Shown here piece after piece: positions 6,000 to 7,899 of a stretch of 7,899 nucleotides of DNA. Numbering within the stretch: the first letter of the stretch is position 1; each line of letters opens with the position of its first letter. The notes under the pieces are model-generated. The model was not told where the DNA came from. It saw only the letters and a program-made list of their open reading frames with translations, and searched no databases. Position numbers and translations under genes: made by a program. The stretch comes from Methanosarcina sp. (lineage in GTDB: Archaea; Halobacteriota; Methanosarcinia; Methanosarcinales; Methanosarcinaceae), in contig PMJC01000309.1 of the NCBI GenBank assembly GCA_003157235.1, positions 1 to 7,899 on the forward strand, read 5' to 3'.

Positions 6000-6600
6000 C
6001 TACATCTCCCTATCGGGTTGATATCCTCCGAGGAAAGAGCTTTCTTTGAGTAATTTCTTCATCTGTTCTCAAATTTGAGATCCATCGAAAATTCTGTATT
6101 GTCGAAGATTATCAACAAATTGTTGTAGCCCATCAACAAGGTATTTTGTGATATGAAACTTAACATAATAATGATAGAATTATTTCTAGCCCTATTGATA
6201 TCCCGCAATCACAAATCATAACACACTTCTAAGAAGGTATATCATGGCTTTTCCTACAATAACAACATTTCTTATTTATGTGTTTTTCGTCAATTATTAT
6301 TACACTTTTACCGATAGTTTTGTTTTATAGGTCAAGAATTGAACAAATCTACATACGTTTCCGAGACCCTGAGTAGAATGATTTTGCCCTTTCTTTTGTT
6401 TGCTCTTTTTTACTTTTTACCAGCTTTTATTTTAGATTGAGCCATTTGTGCACACTAAGGTCATCTACTATGATAGTTTTAGCTTTAGTGTTTTCAAACA
6501 TAGTTTTGGAAAGTTTGTGTTTGAAATCTTTAACTTGATTTGCTTTTTTCTACTTATTTTTGTAACTGTTTTAGCTATTCTCAGGTATCTATTACTTATT
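6000..6600 (-). pseudogene. tnpB: Decayed C-terminal half of an IS605/IS1341-type tnpB (RNA-guided nuclease family)
   Basis: Pieces of TnpB follow each other in the correct order on the minus strand. They are: RYLRIAKTVTKISRKK (6590-6543); KDFKHKLSKTMFEN and TKAKTIIVDDLSV (within 6549-6427, RuvC-II region); STQGLGNVCRFVQFLTYKTK (to about 6320); GKSVIIIDEKHINKKCCYC and RKSHDIP (6312-6235, first CxxC of the zinc ribbon); VMICDCG (6222-6202, second Cys pair); DINRARNNSIIIML (6202-6161, RuvC-III Asp retained); and LQQFVDNLRQ (6128-6099), then a tail ending in TAG at 6002-6000. At least four frame changes and several nonsense codons separate them. One TAG (6231-6229) stands where TnpB normally has the Trp of 'MPLWKRVM'. 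The N-terminal half, with the first RuvC Asp, is not visible upstream of about 6600. Intact TnpB is a guide-RNA-directed DNA nuclease of IS200/IS605-family elements; this copy cannot make protein. No tnpA is seen. Confidence 0.8.
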
Positions 6601-6884
6601 GTAGGACTTTTTTAACTAGAAAACGAAATCAATTGGACATATGGAGGTAATTAGTATCATAGAAAGAAAAATTGCAACAATTATATAGTATCTTATAGCA
6701 AATTGCGAGATGTACTAAGATGAAATAGAATCTCAAAAGGGAGAAATTAAAGAGGAATAAGTTTGTTAAGCCTGAGATATTCTTAGTTGATAAAAGTATA
6801 AAAATAATTAGTGAAATAACCATAATTGTGGGAAAAAAGGATAGTGTGAGTACTTGAAAGATCCCTCTCATGTACTTTCATTCC
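6601..6884. other. AT-rich region between the tnpB remnant and mfnB
   Basis: Both strands have longish open frames here: a hydrophobic minus-strand one (6871-6629) and a lysine/isoleucine-rich plus-strand one (6729-6857, no start codon). They mirror each other over A-rich DNA and neither has a ribosome site. The missing N-terminal half of tnpB should have been here, but I cannot find it, so the remnant is truncated at about 6600. Confidence 0.4.
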
Positions 6885-6897
6885 AAAAATAAATATT
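6885..6897 (+). promoter_or_regulatory. Promoter (BRE/TATA) of mfnB
   Basis: AAAAATAAATATT contains an A-rich BRE-like part followed by TAAATATT. It predicts initiation around 6918-6922 and a leader of about 20 nt that carries the GAGGA ribosome site at 6930-6934. Confidence 0.5.
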
Positions 6898-6939
6898 CAT
6901 TATAATGATTCTAATTCCACGTTTTGTTAGAGGATTTCT

Positions 6940-7647
6940 ATGAAACTGCTTGTAAGTCCAATCAATAAAGAGGAAGCGATTATCGTTTCAAGAGGAGGTG
7001 CTGATATTGTGGATGTCAAAAACCCAATAGAAGGTTCCCTTGGAGCCAATTTCCCATGGATAATTAGAGATGTAAGAGCAGCTGTAAGTGGAAGACAGCC
7101 GATAAGTGCAACAATAGGAGATTTTAATTACAAACCAGGAACTGCTTCTCTTGCAGCTTTGGGAGCAGCAGTTGCGGGAGCAGACTACATTAAGGTAGGC
7201 CTTTACGATATTCAGACTCAAGAACAAGCACTCGAGCTTCTTATAAATATAATAAGAGCTGTGAAAGACTATGACTCAACAAAGAAAGTAGTTGCCTCAG
7301 GATATTCAGACTATAAACGCATTAATTCGATTTCTCCCTTATTGCTCTCCGAAGTTGCGGCAAAGGCTAGAGCAGATGTAATCATGGTAGATACTGCAAT
7401 CAAGGATGGAAAATCTACTTTCGAATTCATGGATGAAAAAGGACTTAAAAGGTTCACTGACATTGCTCATGAATATGGACTTGAAAATGCAATTGCTGGT
7501 TCCCTGAAATTCGATGACCTCCCAGTGCTTGAAAGAATAGGACCTGACATTATTGGTGTTCGGGGTATGGTTTGTGGAGGGAACAGAAGAACTTCAATTC
7601 AGCAAAAACTGGTGGAAAAGCTCGTAGCTGAGTGCCAAAACTTATAA
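6940..7647 (+). CDS. mfnB: (5-formylfuran-3-yl)methyl phosphate synthase, methanofuran biosynthesis
   Basis: The 235-residue protein is full length for the MfnB (DUF556) family. It begins MKLLVSPINKEEAIIVSRGG and folds as a TIM barrel. MfnB condenses two molecules of glyceraldehyde 3-phosphate into the furan 4-(hydroxymethyl)-2-furancarboxaldehyde phosphate. This is an early committed step to methanofuran, the CO2- and formyl-carrying cofactor of methanogenesis. The key residues of the Methanocaldococcus enzyme sit at identical positions here: Lys27 (VDVKNP, Schiff-base lysine), Lys85 (DYIKVGLY), Asp151 and Lys155 (VDTAIKDG). The C-terminal GPDIIGVRGMVCGGNRRT resembles a phosphate-binding loop. 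The ATG at 6940 has a GAGGA ribosome site 5 nt upstream and a TATA box about 45 nt upstream. It seems monocistronic: the next gene, if any, is more than 250 bp away. The protein is cytosolic. This is the firmest assignment in the window and the main evidence for a methanogen. Confidence 0.96.
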   Translation: MKLLVSPINKEEAIIVSRGGADIVDVKNPIEGSLGANFPWIIRDVRAAVSGRQPISATIGDFNYKPGTASLAALGAAVAGADYIKVGLYDIQTQEQALELLINIIRAVKDYDSTKKVVASGYSDYKRINSISPLLLSEVAAKARADVIMVDTAIKDGKSTFEFMDEKGLKRFTDIAHEYGLENAIAGSLKFDDLPVLERIGPDIIGVRGMVCGGNRRTSIQQKLVEKLVAECQNL

Positions 7648-7899
7648 TTTTTATAAATCCGCTGTAAAACTGAAATTTCGTACGCGCATGTTTTTCAGGC
7701 CACCTGGCCGAATATAGTCATGCATATGTAAATATTATCCAATCCGTCATTATTATTAGAGCTAATTTTATTATTGTTATTTTGTGTTATTTTTTTGGAC
7801 ATATATGAAATTATTTTTGGAATTTTTTATTGGTTTTAGCCTTGAGTTATTAACTTACTTTTACACATTTTGAATTCTATTATTATTTGGATGGGAATT
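7648..7899. other. mfnB downstream region with T tracts and a short inverted repeat
   Basis: T5 directly after the stop codon (7648-7652) and T7 at 7790-7796 are candidate oligo-T terminators of mfnB. GGCCA/TGGCC (7698-7709, 2-nt centre) is an unusually GC-rich palindrome for this DNA. A 22-codon ATG frame (7805-7873) is hydrophobic but lacks a ribosome site, so I do not call it. Confidence 0.4.

Noticed and set aside
6244..6330. 28-codon hydrophobic ATG frame on the plus strand with an AAGGT ribosome-like site
   Set aside because: It is exactly antisense to the zinc-ribbon part of the decayed tnpB, which explains the sequence better.
6629..6871. 80-codon hydrophobic minus-strand frame before mfnB, and a lysine-rich plus-strand frame opposite it (6729-6857)
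   Set aside because: They mirror each other over A-rich DNA. Neither has a ribosome site, the plus frame has no start codon, and neither resembles the missing part of TnpB.
7805..7873. 22-codon hydrophobic ATG frame near the right edge
   Set aside because: No ribosome site, T-rich low-complexity composition, and no upstream promoter that stands out.
1..7899. CRISPR array, tRNA or rRNA genes
   Set aside because: No regularly spaced repeat array, no tRNA-like cloverleaf with the T-arm consensus, and no rRNA-like sequence was seen on either strand.

Overview
The window most likely comes from a methanogenic archaeon of the Methanosarcina type. Three things point there: an MfnB homologue (methanofuran biosynthesis) with all four key active-site residues at the family positions, archaeal TATA-like promoters with Shine-Dalgarno sites complementary to an archaeal 16S tail, and very AT-rich, sparsely coding DNA. 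The four secure genes cover only about a quarter of the window. The genus is an inference from overall character, not from a marker gene.

Layout. Positions 1-814 (minus strand) hold two co-directional genes: a left-handed beta-helix sugar N-acyltransferase (814-146), then the first 28 codons of a DegT/DnrJ/EryC1/StrS aminotransferase (86 to beyond the left edge). Together they look like part of a nucleotide-amino-sugar pathway for a surface glycan. Positions 815-1563 are AT-rich and carry three copies of an 11-bp repeat. Positions 1564-1918 look like a small gene broken by two frameshifts. Positions 1919-3140 hold no secure gene, only hairpins and a doubtful minus-strand reading frame. A class I SAM-dependent methyltransferase stands alone at 3189-3797, followed by a T8 tract and a perfect two-copy 20-bp tandem repeat.

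Positions 3908-5700 are mostly non-coding. They contain one doubtful 86-codon frame, a possible small-RNA unit (TATA box near 4903, hairpin plus T run at 4999-5023) and a stretch of coding-like fragments (5015-5408). At 5815-5928 there is a 37-codon frame for a single-pass membrane microprotein behind a good TATA box. At 6000-6600 (minus) lies the decayed C-terminal half of an IS605/IS1341-type tnpB gene, broken by frameshifts and nonsense codons but still readable through its zinc-ribbon and RuvC-III segments. mfnB (6940-7647) closes the window with its own promoter and ribosome site.

The intact genes do not form one pathway: a surface-glycan operon, a lone methyltransferase and a cofactor gene are separated by decayed DNA. 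The best leads are the decayed tnpB, the membrane microprotein and the frameshifted small gene. I found no CRISPR array, no rRNA or tRNA, and no convincing evidence of a new multi-gene system.
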